From Nitrospirota bacterium (lineage in GTDB: Bacteria; JACPQY01), in the NCBI GenBank assembly GCA_016190245.1, contig JACPQY010000066.1, positions 1-32,558 of the forward strand: a stretch of 32,558 nucleotides of DNA, read 5' to 3'. Each line of letters starts with the position of its first letter. Position 1 is the stretch's first letter. The notes beneath the pieces were generated by a model. The model searched no databases. It saw only the letters and a list, made by a program, of their open reading frames with translations, and was not told the origin of the DNA. Of this stretch, positions 10,312 through 17,732 are shown in pieces. The position numbers and the translations under genes are program-made.

Positions 10312-10330
10312 TACACTACCGGGGGGGGGG
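10312..10330 (+). promoter_or_regulatory. -10 box and 10-G tract directly before the patatin start
   Basis: TACACT at 10312-10317 is a plausible -10 for the plus strand. It is followed by ACC and ten consecutive G (10321-10330) that touch the ATG at 10331. Transcription would begin within the G-run. No other ribosome-binding site is visible; the G-run itself may pair weakly with anti-SD RNA. Confidence 0.45.
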
Positions 10331-11581
10331 ATGAAAGGAACGAAGATCGTGGTGGATGCGGCCAAGACGGCGCTCGTGCTCTCCGGCGGCGGCGCCCGTG
10401 GAGCCTACGAGGTGGGCGTACTCGGATACATTCGGGAGAAACTGCCGCCGCGGGCCCGCGCGAAGGTTCGTTTCGACATCATCAGCGGCACGAGCGTGGG
10501 CGCGATCCACGCCTGTTACCTCGCGGCCACGGCCCATGATTCATCGGGCCAGATTCATGCGCTTGAGAACATCTGGTCCCATCTCCGCTTCGACTCGGTC
10601 TATCGGTTTGGCACGCGCCAGCTCTGGAATGTTCTGCTCTGGTCCCTCGGCATGAGGGACCGGCGCCGCATGAGCCGGGGGCTCCTGCCCAAGCGCCTCG
10701 GCGGGTTCCTCGATACCCGGCCCCTCGAGCGGATCGTGATGACGATGGTCCCTTGGCGGAATATCAGCCGCAACGTGAGGCAGGGCCACCTGACCGGCCT
10801 GAGCCTTTCGGCCACGGACCTCCAGACGGGTCACACGGCCGTCTTTGTCGAATGCGGGGATGCGGTGCCCCCGTGGAGCCGCGATCCTTTCATTCAGCTT
10901 CGCCAGACCCGGATCATGCCGTCGCACGCACTGGCATCGGCCGCGATTCCGCTTCTCTTCCCATCGGTTTTGATCGGCGATCGGTACTACTGCGACGGCG
11001 GGCTGAGGCAGAACACACCTCTGAGGCCCGCCCTCCGGCTGGGGGCCACCAAGGTGCTCACGATCGGCCTCCACTACGCGCCGGCCGACCGCCAGCGCCT
11101 CCCGCGCGCGCCCATCTCGGCCCGCGAGATCCCGAACCATCCGGCGTACGTCCTGGGCAAGGTCCTCAACGCTTTTCTGGAGGATCACATTGATTATGAC
11201 GTGTCGCGCCTGGAGCTCACCAACGCCATCCTGGAGGGGGGGGAGCAGGCGTTCGGGAGCGAGTTCTACGAGCGCCTCAACCGCATCGTCGTGCCGGTTC
11301 GGAGCGCGCCGTACCGAAAGGTCCGCAATCTTCTTATCCGGCCGTCGGAACATCTTGCCACCGTCGCCGCCTCGATTTCCCGGCGCAGGAGGAAGCCGCG
11401 CCTTCAGGCGATCCTCGACTGGTGGATGCAGGCCTTCATGCGGATGGGAACGGGCAAGAGGGAAGCCGACCTCCTGAGCTATTTGTTGTTCGACGGCGAG
11501 TACGCGAAGGCCCTCATTCATCTCGGCATGAAGGATGCCGAGGCGCGAAGGGACGAGTTGATCGACTTTTTTGTTTCGTGA
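10331..11581 (+). CDS. Patatin-like phospholipase
   Basis: A 416-residue patatin-family lipid acyl hydrolase. It has the oxyanion loop GGGARG at residues 19-24, the nucleophile elbow GTSVG with Ser55, and the catalytic Asp222 in CDGGLRQN, so the Ser-Asp dyad is complete. The remaining ~190 residues are basic and unlike short patatins, and may bind membranes. No signal peptide is visible, so it is probably cytosolic or membrane-associated. The frame is open from 9926, but the ATG at 10331 gives the family N-terminus and avoids ispE. It is divergent from ispE with 58 nt between the starts. The stop codon runs directly into a 7-mer repeat array. The physiological substrate is unknown. Confidence 0.9.
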   Translation: MKGTKIVVDAAKTALVLSGGGARGAYEVGVLGYIREKLPPRARAKVRFDIISGTSVGAIHACYLAATAHDSSGQIHALENIWSHLRFDSVYRFGTRQLWNVLLWSLGMRDRRRMSRGLLPKRLGGFLDTRPLERIVMTMVPWRNISRNVRQGHLTGLSLSATDLQTGHTAVFVECGDAVPPWSRDPFIQLRQTRIMPSHALASAAIPLLFPSVLIGDRYYCDGGLRQNTPLRPALRLGATKVLTIGLHYAPADRQRLPRAPISAREIPNHPAYVLGKVLNAFLEDHIDYDVSRLELTNAILEGGEQAFGSEFYERLNRIVVPVRSAPYRKVRNLLIRPSEHLATVAASISRRRRKPRLQAILDWWMQAFMRMGTGKREADLLSYLLFDGEYAKALIHLGMKDAEARRDELIDFFVS

Positions 11582-11671
11582 GTCGGCAGTCGGGAGTCGG
11601 CAGTTGTGCGGCGGCGGCGGGGTTCTTACGGAGTTGCGCCGGCTTGCTGCTCCCGGCTCTCGACTGCCGAA
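11581..11671. repeat. Heptad array, AGTCGGC word, with inverted partner
   Basis: Four contiguous 7-mers start at 11581: AGTCGGC, AGTCGGG, AGTCGGC, AGTTGTG. Near 11650-11671 the same word family appears in reverse complement (AGTCGAG, AGCCGGG when read on the minus strand). The two arms pair over about 14 nt with one mismatch and could fold into a long-range hairpin between the patatin gene and the SRP RNA 3' end. Confidence 0.8.
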
Positions 11672-11673
11672 TA

Positions 11674-11774
11674 GCGGGGCCAGGCGTCCCACAGCCGGCG
11701 ACCCATGCTTACCGTTGCTTCCTTCCGGACCTGGCGGGGTTCACACGATCCACCGTCGTGGGGCCCGGCCCCGC
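11674..11774 (-). ncRNA. ffs: Signal recognition particle RNA, small bacterial (4.5S) type
   Basis: Read on the minus strand, this 101-nt segment contains CAGGTCCGGAAGGAAGCA, the near-invariant GGAA tetraloop and symmetric loop of SRP domain IV that binds Ffh. The ends pair in a 12-bp helix (11763-11774 with 11674-11685; all Watson-Crick except one G-U), which sets the limits of the RNA. There is no Alu domain, so it is the short Gram-negative type. Its protein partner gene ffh is about 11.7 kb away in the same window. It is preceded by its own sigma70-type promoter and followed by the inverted heptad array. Confidence 0.95.
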
Positions 11775-11778
11775 GCCC

Positions 11779-11807
11779 ATTCTCGTTGAGCCCGCAGGCT
11801 TTGTAAA
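11779..11807 (-). promoter_or_regulatory. SRP RNA promoter
   Basis: On the minus strand TTTACA (11802-11807) and GAGAAT (11779-11784) are separated by 17 bp. The -10 ends 4 nt before the 5' end of the RNA predicted from base pairing, so promoter and structure agree to within 1-3 nt. Confidence 0.7.
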
Positions 11808-11849
11808 CCTCAAGGGCAGGCGCTGAGGGCCCCGTCTTCTCCGCTACTG

Positions 11850-11878
11850 TTGACAGTATGAGGATAACGTCATACCAT
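11850..11878 (+). promoter_or_regulatory. Promoter with internal operator for the second TA pair
   Basis: A consensus TTGACA -35 (11850-11855) and TACCAT -10 (11873-11878) are 17 bp apart. A perfect inverted repeat, GTATGA (11856-11861) and TCATAC (11870-11875), fills the spacer and overlaps the -10. Binding there would block RNA polymerase, as expected for autorepression by the RHH antitoxin. The ATG follows the -10 by 7 nt, so the mRNA is probably leaderless. Confidence 0.75.
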
Positions 11879-11885
11879 TGCGGTC

Positions 11886-12224
11886 ATGAGTGCAGAGTAT
11901 CGCGGCACGCTCTACCTGCCCAGGCGGTCACATGAAGCGCTCAAGGCCCGGTCCGTGCGGGAGAAGGTCTCCCTGGCGGACCTGGTTCGGCGCGCCGTGG
12001 ACGCCTTCCTGCAACAAGGTGAGGAGGGTACGATTGCGGAGGGCTACAGGCAGCTCGAGTCCATGGTCGGGATCGGGCGAGGGGATGGCGCGGCGGTCGC
12101 CGAAAGACATGACGAGTTTGTGGCGCAGGCGATCGCCCGCGAGCGCGGGGTCGTCCCGCGCGGAGAAGCGGGTCGGCGCCCCTCAAACCCGGCTGCGGAG
12201 CGGGGTCGGGCTCGGCGGAGATGA
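11886..12224 (+). CDS. Ribbon-helix-helix antitoxin (CopG/VapB-like), second TA pair
   Basis: A 112-residue protein. Its first ~40 residues (GTLYLPRRSHEALKARS, then VSLADLVRRAVDAFL) fit a ribbon-helix-helix DNA-binding domain: a short beta-strand followed by two helices. The middle is acidic and helical, and the last ~25 residues are rich in Arg and Pro and probably disordered. The gene overlaps the downstream PIN toxin gene by ATGA, so the two are coupled. It probably represses its own promoter through the GTATGA/TCATAC palindrome. It is unrelated in fold to the Phd-type antitoxin at 647-904, so the window carries two independent pairs. Confidence 0.85.
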   Translation: MSAEYRGTLYLPRRSHEALKARSVREKVSLADLVRRAVDAFLQQGEEGTIAEGYRQLESMVGIGRGDGAAVAERHDEFVAQAIARERGVVPRGEAGRRPSNPAAERGRARRR

Positions 12225-12634
12225 GGGAGTCCGGCGGCGTCTTTGTGGACACGTCCGCGTGGTACGCGCTGACCGATGAGGTGGACCCCAGGGCGGGTGA
12301 CGCGGCGCGGACACTCGCAAGGCTGGCGCAGGAGCGCAGGCCCCTGCACACCTCGACCGTGGTTGTGGCGGAAACGATTGCGCTGGTGGCGGCCCGCCTC
12401 GGCAAACGCATCGCCCTGCGGCTTGGTCGTTCGCTCCGGGCGAACGTGGGCCTGAGGATCCATGCCGACGACGAGATGCTCTTGGGGCTCGCGTGGGAGG
12501 AGTTCGAGCGGACGGGAACGGCCGTGTCCCTTGTTGACTGCCACTCCTTCTGCACGATGCGCCGGGAAGGGGTCAGGACGGCGTTCGCATTCGACGCGCA
12601 TTTTCGTGGAGCAGGATTCGAGGTGGTGCCGTAG
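12221..12634 (+). CDS. PIN-domain ribonuclease toxin (VapC-like), second TA pair
   Basis: A 137-residue PIN protein with the full acidic set: Asp10 (FVDTSAWYA), Glu51 (VVAETIALV), Asp106 (SLVDCHSF) and Asp125 (FAFDAHF). These coordinate Mg/Mn ions for RNA cleavage, so this toxin looks catalytically intact, unlike the first PIN protein, which has Asn at the fourth site. The DCHSFCTMRREG region is typical of VapC subgroups that cut tRNA or rRNA, but the target cannot be read from sequence. The start codon overlaps the antitoxin stop by ATGA, and the gene relies on the antitoxin promoter. Confidence 0.9.
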   Translation: MRESGGVFVDTSAWYALTDEVDPRAGDAARTLARLAQERRPLHTSTVVVAETIALVAARLGKRIALRLGRSLRANVGLRIHADDEMLLGLAWEEFERTGTAVSLVDCHSFCTMRREGVRTAFAFDAHFRGAGFEVVP

Positions 12635-12711
12635 AGGCCGGCTTTGAGGCAAAAGCGTGAGGTTACCTCACGCGGGAAGCGTTTCCTATTCGCGTGGAGC
12701 GGGGACGCGGA

Positions 12712-13383
12712 GTGGAGCGTAGGACGTTTTTGGAGCTGATGGCGGCCGGAGCGCCCGTGGCGGCCGGCCTCGGTTGGACGTGCGCCCCCTCCCAGGGGCC
12801 GCAGTTCCACTTCACGCCGGCTGAGCGACGGCTCCTGGAGAATCTTCTCCGTGCCCTCATCCCGTCGGACGAACAGCCGGGCGCCATCGAGGCGGGAGGT
12901 GTCGAATACATCGAGCTCTTGCTGAACGCGCTCGTCTTCGACACTCCGAGGCTGTTCGGGGGGGGGCCGTTCAGCGGGAGGCACGGCGGCGACCGGAGCT
13001 TCGAGAAGTTCGTTCCTCTTTCCCGGATCGAGGAGTTGGCGTGGCGGACCCGCATCGAGGGGTCGCAGGGCAGGCCCGAGCGGGAGTTCAACGGCCCGAC
13101 GCGCGGGTATCGGGCGATGTATGCGGAGGGGCTCGCGCGGCTCGAGGAGGCGGCGCGGGCGCGGCAAGGGGCGTCGGCCGAGGCGCTTTCGCCGGAGGGA
13201 GCGTTGGACCTGCTGAGCGAGGTTGATCCCGAGTTGCGTGGGCTCCTCTACGAGCACGCGGTGGAGGCGATGTACGGGGATCCCGTGTACGGCGGGAACC
13301 TCGGCAGCGTCGGGTGGGCGAGCATCGGATACGAGGGAGATCGCCAGCCGGCAGGGTATCTGCCGGACGAAGTGTCAACGTAA
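12712..13383 (+). CDS. Gluconate 2-dehydrogenase subunit 3-like, Tat-exported small subunit
   Basis: About 223 residues from the GTG at 12712; a GTG at 12694 would add six. The N-terminus MERRTFLELMAAG followed by an Ala-rich hydrophobic stretch is a twin-arginine signal, so the protein is exported folded. The rest matches the gluconate dehydrogenase subunit 3 family: FTPAERRLLENLLRALIPSD, then the C-terminal YGDPVYGGNLGSVGWASIGY. These small subunits escort and anchor the flavoprotein encoded next, 11 nt downstream. A 9-G tract (12958-12966) lies in the coding region. The cytochrome c subunit that often completes such dehydrogenases is not in this window. Confidence 0.87.
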   Translation: MERRTFLELMAAGAPVAAGLGWTCAPSQGPQFHFTPAERRLLENLLRALIPSDEQPGAIEAGGVEYIELLLNALVFDTPRLFGGGPFSGRHGGDRSFEKFVPLSRIEELAWRTRIEGSQGRPEREFNGPTRGYRAMYAEGLARLEEAARARQGASAEALSPEGALDLLSEVDPELRGLLYEHAVEAMYGDPVYGGNLGSVGWASIGYEGDRQPAGYLPDEVST

Positions 13384-13394
13384 GAGAAAGGGGC

Positions 13395-15092
13395 ATGGTG
13401 CGCGAGCCTGTTGATGCCGTCGTCGTCGGCAGCGGTGCCGGCGGCTCGATCGTGGCCAAGGTCCTCGCCGAGCACGGCCTCCAGGTGGTGGTGCTCGAAA
13501 AAGGGCGAAACCGATATCGCGGTCTCGGGGGGCCTACCCACGCCATCCGCACCGATCTGGCCAACGACGAGCTCAAGATCGTGAGGTACTTTCTCGGGAA
13601 CGATCCGATCATCGAACCGCGCACCTTTCGGGAAACGGAGGAGGTCGAGCGCAGCCACACGGGCCAAGTGCAGGCGATCCCGTGCACCGTGGGCGGCGGG
13701 ACGGTTCACTACGACGCGAACAGTCCCCGCTGCCAGCCGGACGATTTCCGGATGCGGAGCCTCTACGGCTTGGTCGAGGGGGCCGACGTGGAGGACTGGC
13801 CCATCTCCTACGACGACCTCGAACCCTACTACGCGGCTGTGGAGTACCTCATCGGCGTTCAAGGCGAGGACGGCGCGAATCCCTTCGAGGCCCGGCGATC
13901 GGCGCCCTTCCCCATGCGGCCCGGGCCGCCGAAGTTGGACGGGCTACTGCTGTCCGAAGGGGCGAAGCGGCTCGGCCTAAACCCGTTTGCCTTCCCGACC
14001 GCCGTCAACTCGGTTCCATACCGCGGCCGACCGATGTGCAACGAATGCGGGTTCTGCAATCACGGATGCCCGATCCATGCCATGGGCGGGGCAGCGGTCA
14101 CCGTGCTTCACGAGGCACTTCAGACCGGGCGCTGCGAGTTGCGCGCCGATTCTTTCGTCCACCGGCTGGAGACCGACGACACGGGACGCCGCATCGCGGC
14201 GGTTCACTATTTGGATGCGCGCGGTCGCCCGCAGGTGCAGCCGGCGGATCGCGTCATCCTGGCGGGAAACCCGGTGGGCACGACGCGGCTCCTCCTGGCC
14301 TCCATGAGCACGCGCTTCCCCGACGGATTGGCGAACTCGAGCGGACGGCTGGGCCGAGACCTCACCTTTCACGTCATCTTCATCGCCGTGGGTCTTTTCG
14401 ATCGCAACCTCCACCCGTACAAGGGGCGGTCCCTCACCCATGCGCTTGCCGATTTCACGGTCAATCGAACAGGCGAGAGCGGTTTCCTCCGCGGCGGCAT
14501 CGTGGAGCTGGGTGGGCACATAGATCCGATCAGCGTCGGCAAGACGCTTCCGCCGGGTCGCCTCCACAAGCTCCTCATGCGCGGCGGCGAGGTGTGGAGC
14601 AAGATCGCGCCCGTGGCCATGATTGCCGAGGACATGCCCGTGTTTTCGAATCGGCTCGATCTGGACCCGACGGTGAGAGATGTGTACGGTCAGCCCGTCC
14701 CCCGGTTCACCTATCGGCCGCACCTCCGAGACCTCGCCCTCGTCGAGCGCTACACGCCCGCGCTGATGGAGATCGCCACGGCGGCCGGTGCCTCATCGGT
14801 GTTCACGGCAACGCGTGCGGCGCTGACAGGGGGTATCCCCCAGACGTTCCACATCCATGGTACCGCTCGGATGGGGGCGGACCCCGCGACGTCCGTCACC
14901 AATCCCTGGGGCCGGTTTCACGACCTCGAGAACGCGTGGTGCGCGGATGCGAGCGTGTATGTCACCTCCACGGCATTCAATCCGACGCTCACCATCCAGT
15001 CCCTCGCGCTCAGGACGGCGGCTTCCATCGTATCGCCTTCCGACCCGCTCGCCGTGCTCGACCGCCACCCGCCCCGCCGGTCCCCGCCTTGA
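13395..15092 (+). CDS. GMC-family FAD dehydrogenase, large subunit
   Basis: A 565-residue flavoprotein. VVVGSGAGGSIVAKVL (GSGAGG at 12-17) and Glu35 bind FAD. The C-terminal FHIHGTARMGAD and STAFNPTLTIQSLALR supply the catalytic His and Asn of GMC oxidoreductases, which oxidise sugars or alcohols. A cysteine cluster C215-x2-C218-x2-C221-x3-C225 (CNECGFCNHGC) looks like an iron-sulfur ligand set and occurs in some membrane-linked GMC dehydrogenases. It has no signal of its own and probably rides out with the Tat-exported partner subunit. Start ATG at 13395 with GAAAGGGG upstream; the longer frame from 13314 would overlap the partner gene. The substrate is unknown; gluconate is only the family name. 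Confidence 0.9.
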   Translation: MVREPVDAVVVGSGAGGSIVAKVLAEHGLQVVVLEKGRNRYRGLGGPTHAIRTDLANDELKIVRYFLGNDPIIEPRTFRETEEVERSHTGQVQAIPCTVGGGTVHYDANSPRCQPDDFRMRSLYGLVEGADVEDWPISYDDLEPYYAAVEYLIGVQGEDGANPFEARRSAPFPMRPGPPKLDGLLLSEGAKRLGLNPFAFPTAVNSVPYRGRPMCNECGFCNHGCPIHAMGGAAVTVLHEALQTGRCELRADSFVHRLETDDTGRRIAAVHYLDARGRPQVQPADRVILAGNPVGTTRLLLASMSTRFPDGLANSSGRLGRDLTFHVIFIAVGLFDRNLHPYKGRSLTHALADFTVNRTGESGFLRGGIVELGGHIDPISVGKTLPPGRLHKLLMRGGEVWSKIAPVAMIAEDMPVFSNRLDLDPTVRDVYGQPVPRFTYRPHLRDLALVERYTPALMEIATAAGASSVFTATRAALTGGIPQTFHIHGTARMGADPATSVTNPWGRFHDLENAWCADASVYVTSTAFNPTLTIQSLALRTAASIVSPSDPLAVLDRHPPRRSPP

Positions 15093-15117
15093 TATTTCTT
15101 TTGAAACAAACTAAAAA
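15089..15117 (+). promoter_or_regulatory. Promoter and operator of the GbsR-like regulator
   Basis: TTGATA (15089-15094) and TAAAAA (15112-15117) are 17 bp apart. The spacer contains the palindrome TTTG-AAA-CAAA (15100-15110), a likely operator for autoregulation. The ATG follows the -10 by 6 nt, so the mRNA should be leaderless. This AT-rich patch stands out from its surroundings. Confidence 0.65.
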
Positions 15118-15123
15118 CCTGTC

Positions 15124-15642
15124 ATGGTCACGGGCTCGAGGGCGCGGTTCGTCGAGGCGGTCGGCCGGCTCATGGCCGCTTGGAGCTTCAAGGAGGCGTA
15201 CGGCCGGATCTGGGCGTACCTCTACCTGAGCCCCGGCCCCCGGCCCGCCCGCGAGGTCAGCCGGGATCTGTCCATCAACCGAGGCCAGCTCAGCCTCCTC
15301 CTGCGCGAGATGGATCAGTGGGGCGCGATCCACCGGTTCCACGTGCCGGATCGCTCCGGCGTGGTGTACCGAGCAGAAGAACGCCTCTGGAAGATGATCC
15401 GAAGGGTGTTCCGCGACCGCGAGCGGGCGGAGGTGGAACGTGCCTTCGAGGTTTTCCGGACCTGCCAGGCAGACCTCGCGAAGGGCGCGAGCCTCACGGA
15501 CCGCATGGCCGCGCGCAAGGTGCGTCGCCTGACGTTTCTCTCCGCGTGGGCGCTGGAGTTCCTCGAACGGGCGACGGCAGAGCGGCCGAGCTTTCGCGTG
15601 GTCCGCCTTTTCTGGCGCATCCAGAACGCGCTGATGGCATGA
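15124..15642 (+). CDS. GbsR/MarR-type winged-helix transcriptional regulator
   Basis: A 172-residue protein. GRIWAYLYLSPGPRPAREVSRDLSINRGQLSLLLREMDQWGAI (residues 28-71) fits the winged-helix fold of the GbsR branch of MarR regulators: a helix, the A/V-x-E-V helix-turn-helix, and a recognition helix. The wing follows (HRFHVPDRSGVVYRAEERLW), and the C-terminal helices probably dimerise. It heads a probable operon; its stop overlaps the polyprenyl synthase ATG (ATGA). It may control itself and the prenyl genes through the TTTG-N3-CAAA palindrome in its promoter. The effector is unknown. Confidence 0.8.
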   Translation: MVTGSRARFVEAVGRLMAAWSFKEAYGRIWAYLYLSPGPRPAREVSRDLSINRGQLSLLLREMDQWGAIHRFHVPDRSGVVYRAEERLWKMIRRVFRDRERAEVERAFEVFRTCQADLAKGASLTDRMAARKVRRLTFLSAWALEFLERATAERPSFRVVRLFWRIQNALMA

Positions 15643-16598
15643 GAGCCCAGACCGAGATTGATATCGAGGCCGTCGAGGCGGTCATCCGCCGCTACGTCGA
15701 GGCCCCGGCGTTCTTCGTCCTTCATGACGTCGCGAACCACGTCCTCGGGTCCGGCGGAAAACGCGTGCGGCCCCTCCTTCTGCTCTGGACGGCCCGGGCC
15801 TTGGGCGGCAGCGAGGGCCCCGTGCTTCCGCTGGCGGCCGCGGTTGAAATCCTCCACGCCGGGTCGCTCCTCCTGGACGATGTCATCGATACCAGCCCCC
15901 TGCGTCGCGGCGAGCCCTCCGCGAACGCGATTTGGGGCAACAAGCGATCCGTGCTCGGGGGCGCCTACCTATTCTCCGTTGTCTTCCGCCTCCTTGCCGA
16001 CTTGGGCCGGCCGGATTGGCAGCGGGCGTTCTCCAGTACGATGCGGGAGATGTGCGAAGGCGAGGCGCTCCAGATCGCCTTCAGGGGAAACGCCCACATG
16101 ACGGAGGCCGACTACCTTGAGGTGATCGGGAGGAAGACGGGTTCGTTGTTCGAGCTGAGCTGCCGGCTTGGGGCCGAGGCCGCCACGGCGAACGGGCTGA
16201 CGACGTCGGCATGCGACTTCGGGCGGGCGGTCGGTCTCGCGTTCCAGATCCAGGATGATGTGTTGGACTACACGGGCACGGACGAATCGCTCGGGAAGCC
16301 GGCAGGCCGGGATCTGGGTGACCGCCTCGTCACGCTGCCTCTCATCTATGCCCTGCGGGCGATGGAACCTGTGGATCGAGAGCGCGCCGTGGACGCCCTG
16401 CGCCGGCCCTTCATGCGGGAGGATGAGCAGCGCGCTCTGATGGAGGCGGTCCGCAAACGGGGGGGGGTGGAGGAGGCCCTGGCCAAGAGTCACGCCCTCA
16501 TCGGCGAAGCGGAAGAGGCGTTGGGCCGATACCCCGGGGGGCCGGCGCGCGAGGCCCTGTCGGGGATTCTCGACGCGCTGAAATCCAGAAGAGCCTGA
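15639..16598 (+). CDS. Polyprenyl (trans-isoprenyl) diphosphate synthase
   Basis: A 319-residue enzyme that extends allylic diphosphates with isopentenyl diphosphate. GGKRVRP at 39-45 binds substrate diphosphate. The first aspartate-rich motif is D80-D81-V-I-D84 (LLLDDVIDTSPLRRG) and the second is D206-D207-V-L-D210 (QIQDDVLDYTG). The residues before the first motif are small (Ala74, Gly75), which in this family allows long chains such as octaprenyl or nonaprenyl; the exact length is inferred. A 9-G tract (16459-16467) lies in the coding region. The start overlaps the regulator stop. With the UbiA-type gene 25 nt downstream, it probably supplies the side chain for a quinone or another prenyl lipid. 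Confidence 0.93.
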   Translation: MRAQTEIDIEAVEAVIRRYVEAPAFFVLHDVANHVLGSGGKRVRPLLLLWTARALGGSEGPVLPLAAAVEILHAGSLLLDDVIDTSPLRRGEPSANAIWGNKRSVLGGAYLFSVVFRLLADLGRPDWQRAFSSTMREMCEGEALQIAFRGNAHMTEADYLEVIGRKTGSLFELSCRLGAEAATANGLTTSACDFGRAVGLAFQIQDDVLDYTGTDESLGKPAGRDLGDRLVTLPLIYALRAMEPVDRERAVDALRRPFMREDEQRALMEAVRKRGGVEEALAKSHALIGEAEEALGRYPGGPAREALSGILDALKSRRA

Positions 16599-16623
16599 GG
16601 GGAAGGCGATCGGAGGCCGACGG

Positions 16624-17628
16624 ATGAACGTCAAGATGTGGCTCGAGGCGGTTCGCGTGATTCCTCGGCTGGACCGGGAGGCTTTCCGGAGGCTGGACCT
16701 CGTGGCGCGCTGGCTCGTGGCCGTGCGGGGCGCCGCGCTCGTCATGACGCTTTTCTCGGCGACGTTGGCGGCGCTGCTCGCCGCACTCGACGGCCGGTTC
16801 GATGCCGGCTTGTACGCCTGGACGGCGCTGGGACTCCTCCTCGCCCACGGCGCGAGCAATCTGATGAATGATTACTCGGACTACCGGAGCGGGATCGATC
16901 AGGGTAACTACTTCCGTGCCCGGTACGGTCCGCACCCGCTGGCGGCCGGACTGATGACCGAGCGGGAACTGCTTACCTGGGCCGGGGTGACGGCCCTGTT
17001 GGCGGCTGGTGTTGGAGCGTATCTCGTGGCGGCGCGGGGTCCGGCGGTGGCCGGACTGGCGCTCGGTGGCGCGTTTCTCATGTATGCGTACTCGGGCGTC
17101 CCGTTCGCGCTGAAGCGGTACGGCTTCGGCGAGCCGGTGGTCGCCCTCACGTGGGGTCCCCTGATGGTTGGCGGGACGTACTACGTGATGACGGGCGATC
17201 TGCCGCGCTGGGTGCTGGCGGCCAGCGTGCCCTACGCGTGCGCGGTCACGATGGTCCTCTTCGGGAAACACATCGACAAGCTGGAAGACGACCGCGCGAG
17301 GGGCATCCACACGCTGCCCGTCCTTCTCGGCCCGCGCTTGGCGAAGGCAACGGCGATCGGACTGATGGTGCTCGCCTACGGTTCCATCGTGGCTCTGGTC
17401 GCGATCGGCCGGCTGCCCGCGACGTGTCTGCTTGTGGTGCTCTCGGGGAGGCAGGCGTGGTGGTTCTTGCGCGTGTACACGCACGAGCGCCCCGAACGTC
17501 CGCCCGCGAAGTTTCCCCAGGATGCGTGGCCCCTCTGGTATGTGGCGTTCGCCTTCGTGTTCACGAGGCGGTTTGGGGCCTTCTATCTGGCCGGACTGCT
17601 GATTGGGGTCTTCCTCAAGTCCGCGTAG
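16624..17628 (+). CDS. UbiA-family membrane prenyltransferase (MenA-like)
   Basis: A 334-residue protein with eight or nine predicted membrane segments. The first aspartate-rich motif is NLMNDYSDYRSGID (residues 79-92) and the second is in KHIDKLEDDRARG; both bind Mg and the prenyl diphosphate. The NDYSDYRSGID form resembles MenA, which prenylates 1,4-dihydroxy-2-naphthoate, but the protein has a longer N-terminus and could use another acceptor. It lies in the same run as the polyprenyl synthase, and a geranylgeranyl-reductase-like gene lies 4 kb away. No other menaquinone genes are in view, so the quinone role is inference. Confidence 0.85.
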   Translation: MNVKMWLEAVRVIPRLDREAFRRLDLVARWLVAVRGAALVMTLFSATLAALLAALDGRFDAGLYAWTALGLLLAHGASNLMNDYSDYRSGIDQGNYFRARYGPHPLAAGLMTERELLTWAGVTALLAAGVGAYLVAARGPAVAGLALGGAFLMYAYSGVPFALKRYGFGEPVVALTWGPLMVGGTYYVMTGDLPRWVLAASVPYACAVTMVLFGKHIDKLEDDRARGIHTLPVLLGPRLAKATAIGLMVLAYGSIVALVAIGRLPATCLLVVLSGRQAWWFLRVYTHERPERPPAKFPQDAWPLWYVAFAFVFTRRFGAFYLAGLLIGVFLKSA

Positions 17629-17650
17629 GGCGGGGGTCGCTCGTTCGGCC

Positions 17651-17713
17651 TTGATCGTCTGCCTGCCCGCGAGTAGTCTATCCGGCATGAATCGAAGGGA
17701 AGCTGGGTCGTGA
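17651..17713 (+). promoter_or_regulatory. Putative promoter and 8-residue leader ORF before the WS/DGAT gene
   Basis: TTGATC (17651-17656) and TAGTCT (17674-17679) are 17 bp apart. An ATG at 17687 follows the -10 by 7 nt and opens a reading frame of eight codons (MNRREAGS) ending in TGA at 17711-17713, 19 nt before the ATG of the next gene. By the leaderless pattern of this window the small ORF could be translated and influence the downstream gene. The -10 is weak. Confidence 0.35.
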
Positions 17714-17732
17714 GCGCAATCGGAGGGCTTTG

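Noticed and set aside
9926-10330. N-terminal extension of the patatin-like protein back to 9926
   Set aside because: The extension is antisense to ispE, low in complexity, and lacks similarity to patatins; the ATG at 10331 gives the normal family start.
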